7,768 nucleotides of DNA from Bacteroidaceae bacterium (GTDB taxonomy: Bacteria; Bacteroidota; Bacteroidia; Bacteroidales; Bacteroidaceae). The notes beneath the pieces are model-generated. The model saw nothing but the letters and a program-made list of their open reading frames with translations. It was not told the DNA's origin and searched no databases. The stretch lies in assembly GCA_017466965.1 (NCBI GenBank), contig JAFTTD010000248.1, forward strand, positions 1-7,768, given 5' to 3'. Positions 6,710 through 7,768 of this stretch are shown here, one piece after another. Made by a program: the position numbers and the translations under genes. How positions within the stretch are numbered: position 1 is the stretch's first letter; every line of letters starts with the position of its first letter.

Positions 6710-6793
6710 CTATGCCACCCTATGGTACTGTCTGAACTCCTTTTTTTAAAGGTTGTGAGGTTGTGAGGTAGGCAATGCCTTCCAATGCATTCG

Positions 6794-6900
6794 TCTGAAC
6801 TCCTGAACTCCCGAACTCCTGAACTACTAAAAACTTAACTTCTTAACTCCTTAACTACTTAACTTCTTAACTTCTTAACTCCTCTAACTCCTTAACTCCT
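6794..6900. repeat. Right arm of the 8-bp-phased repeat (AACT units)
   Basis: AACT cores start at 6798, 6806, 6814, 6822, then after a slip at 6837, 6845, 6853, 6861, 6869, 6877, and after two more one-base slips at 6886 and 6894. The first four octamers are CTGAACTC-like and the later ones CTTAACTC/T-like, so there are two sub-families. On the leftward strand each unit reads roughly AGGAGTTA or AGAAGTTA, so the operon message would contain a run of Shine-Dalgarno-like AGGAG motifs just after the upstream GLPGLI stop. Confidence 0.85.
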
Positions 6901-6909
6901 AAAAAAACA

Positions 6910-7768
6910 CTACTCTTTTTCCAGAGGATCGTAGGAGTACTTTTTAGACATAGGCAGCCCTGTTGATCTGCTATACGCTCCACCTGTTTTCAAATGGTCA
7001 CGGTTTGCTGCTACTTGAAGCCTATGAATATGTTTGCGGCTATCTTTCGAAAAATCCTTGTAGTCACGTTTTTTGATTGGGAAACTTCCTGAGCGTAAAC
7101 TTACCGCCTCATATACGTAAAGATTTTCCGTATCATGCAGTTTCAGAATAAGTCCAGGGAGACCATTGAACTTCCACGGTCCAAGCTTCACCGGAATGTC
7201 GGATGCAAACCACGCGACAAAACTGCGTCCCCGCCAACTGCATACAGCTTTCTGACAATTGTAGCCAAGAATAGTCTGAGTGTCTGTTTCCACAATCCAT
7301 TTCTGCATGCCTGTCGGCTCAGTATAGTAAGCATTGTACTTCTCCATTGCCCACGGCATCCATGAATAGAACGTCTGCACACCATCCTCAGTGAATATCT
7401 CAGTATATAGGTATTCGCACCAGTACTCTCCGTTCCTTCCGAATGTGAAAGAATTGCTCGGCACCCCTTCAGCATTGGGATGAGCTTTCAAATAGGCATC
7501 ATACAAAGAGTCGCCCCTTTCTAAAAAAAGGCTGAAGTGCTTGCTCTGTCAGTTATAGCCGACAAGCAGACAGTGGAGGTCAATATACGTGTTCTGATTT
7601 TTTACATCTTCAGCGTTGAATGCGTACTGCACTTCAAGTTGCGCCTGTCCCACAACAGTGTTTACCCCGACACCTCTTGGTTTGGGACGCCTGACATGCC
7701 CCTGCTTCTGCTGAGCAATAAGCGTTCCGCAGACAGCAAGAGCAGCGAATAACATCAATATAAGTTTC
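6910..7768 (-). pseudogene. GLPGLI-family (Porph_ging) gene interrupted by one in-frame TGA; start just beyond the window
   Basis: This is the upstream paralogue of the gene at 6608-5715. Coding begins at the right edge with KLILMLFAALAVCGTLIAQQK, a signal peptide that lacks only its first one or two residues (probably Met-Lys, off the window). It continues with LEVQYAFNAEDVKNQNTYIDL, matching MRVRYAFCAEKIDDPLTYIDL in the paralogue. At 7551-7549 a TGA interrupts the frame, about codon 75. Homology resumes in the same frame with QSKHFSLFLERGDSLYDAYLKAHPNAEG and runs to TAG 6912-6910 through GYNCQKAVCSWRGR, ASDIPVKLGPWKF and GLPGLIL. Restoring one codon would give about 287 residues against 297 for the paralogue, so no frameshift or deletion is needed. 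It is either a recent nonsense mutation, a sequencing error, or a read-through site (the stop is TGA-C, a leaky context in some bacteria). The N-terminal fragment alone would be exported but lacks the GLPGLI core. Confidence 0.85.

Larger units (their letters stand above)
6609..6909. other. Spacer between the two GLPGLI genes, filled with 8-bp-period repeats
   Basis: This 301-bp stretch contains no gene on either strand. Apart from about 60 bp of plain AT-rich sequence next to ATG 6608, it consists of a left AGTT-phased arm (6671-6709), a central part of roughly 85 bp and a right AACT-phased arm (6794-6900). The centre contains a CCTTT-TTTA-type hairpin (6739-6752), a duplicated AGGTTGTG (6750, 6758) and an extra copy of TCTGAACTCC (6731-6740) that recurs at 6794-6803. 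The leftward strand has no TAnnTTTG promoter box. Confidence 0.7.

Noticed and set aside
7500..7551. A frameshift between the two parts of the upstream GLPGLI gene, or a new gene starting at TTG 7506
   Set aside because: Both parts are in the same frame, and coding similarity continues between 7549 and 7506, so only a stop codon separates them; TTG 7506 lies in the middle of a conserved stretch.
7549..7551. TGA as selenocysteine or a reassigned sense codon
   Set aside because: Other genes here (regulator, intact GLPGLI, barrel) end in TGA, which argues against reassignment. No SECIS-like stem-loop was seen and the position is not a conserved Cys in the paralogue.

Overview
The window looks like chromosomal DNA from a member of the Bacteroidota, most likely a Bacteroidales gut or oral organism of the Bacteroides/Prevotella kind. 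The evidence is several phylum-typical features together: two GLPGLI-family (Porph_ging) secreted proteins, a SusC/TonB-receptor-like outer-membrane barrel with an N-terminal carboxypeptidase-regulatory-like domain, a HAMP-less sensor kinase of Bacteroidetes style, TAnnTTTG promoter boxes, weak Shine-Dalgarno sequences, and an IS30-family element end of the type common in this phylum. Genus and species cannot be fixed from the sequence alone.

Layout from left to right. Bases 1 to about 137 are the right end of an IS30-family insertion sequence: the last 35 codons of its transposase and a dyad-rich terminus. It abuts, and appears to have cut off, a leftward gene (about 138-346) of which only the signal peptide and the first residues of a TonB-receptor-like outer-membrane protein remain. 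A 180-bp divergent promoter region (347-526) holds back-to-back TAnnTTTG boxes and a pair of TAGTCTTA repeats. A rightward two-component operon follows: a sensor histidine kinase (527-2044) overlapping by 14 bp an OmpR/PhoB-type response regulator (2031-2750). The convergent intergenic region 2751-2973 has no gene but carries a 21-bp tandem array with internal dyads. From 7768 back to 2974 everything reads leftward as one probable operon: a GLPGLI gene (its start lies a codon or two beyond the right edge), a 301-bp spacer filled with an 8-bp-period repeat in two complementary arms, a second GLPGLI gene, and a large outer-membrane barrel protein.

How the parts may work together (inference): the kinase/regulator pair sits between two cell-envelope loci and is a natural candidate to control them. 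The GLPGLI proteins carry signal peptides and are encoded beside a receptor-like barrel, so a shared envelope function is plausible, but the GLPGLI family has no settled biochemical role. Both flanking envelope loci carry damage. The left barrel gene is truncated by the IS. The upstream GLPGLI gene has a single in-frame TGA at 7551-7549 with uninterrupted homologous coding on both sides. The two-component genes, the second GLPGLI gene and the 895-residue barrel gene look intact.

The least explained sequences are two non-coding repeats. One is the 21-bp array with dyads roughly every half repeat (2822-2905). The other is the strictly 8-bp-phased AGTT/AACT double arm between the GLPGLI genes (6671-6900).
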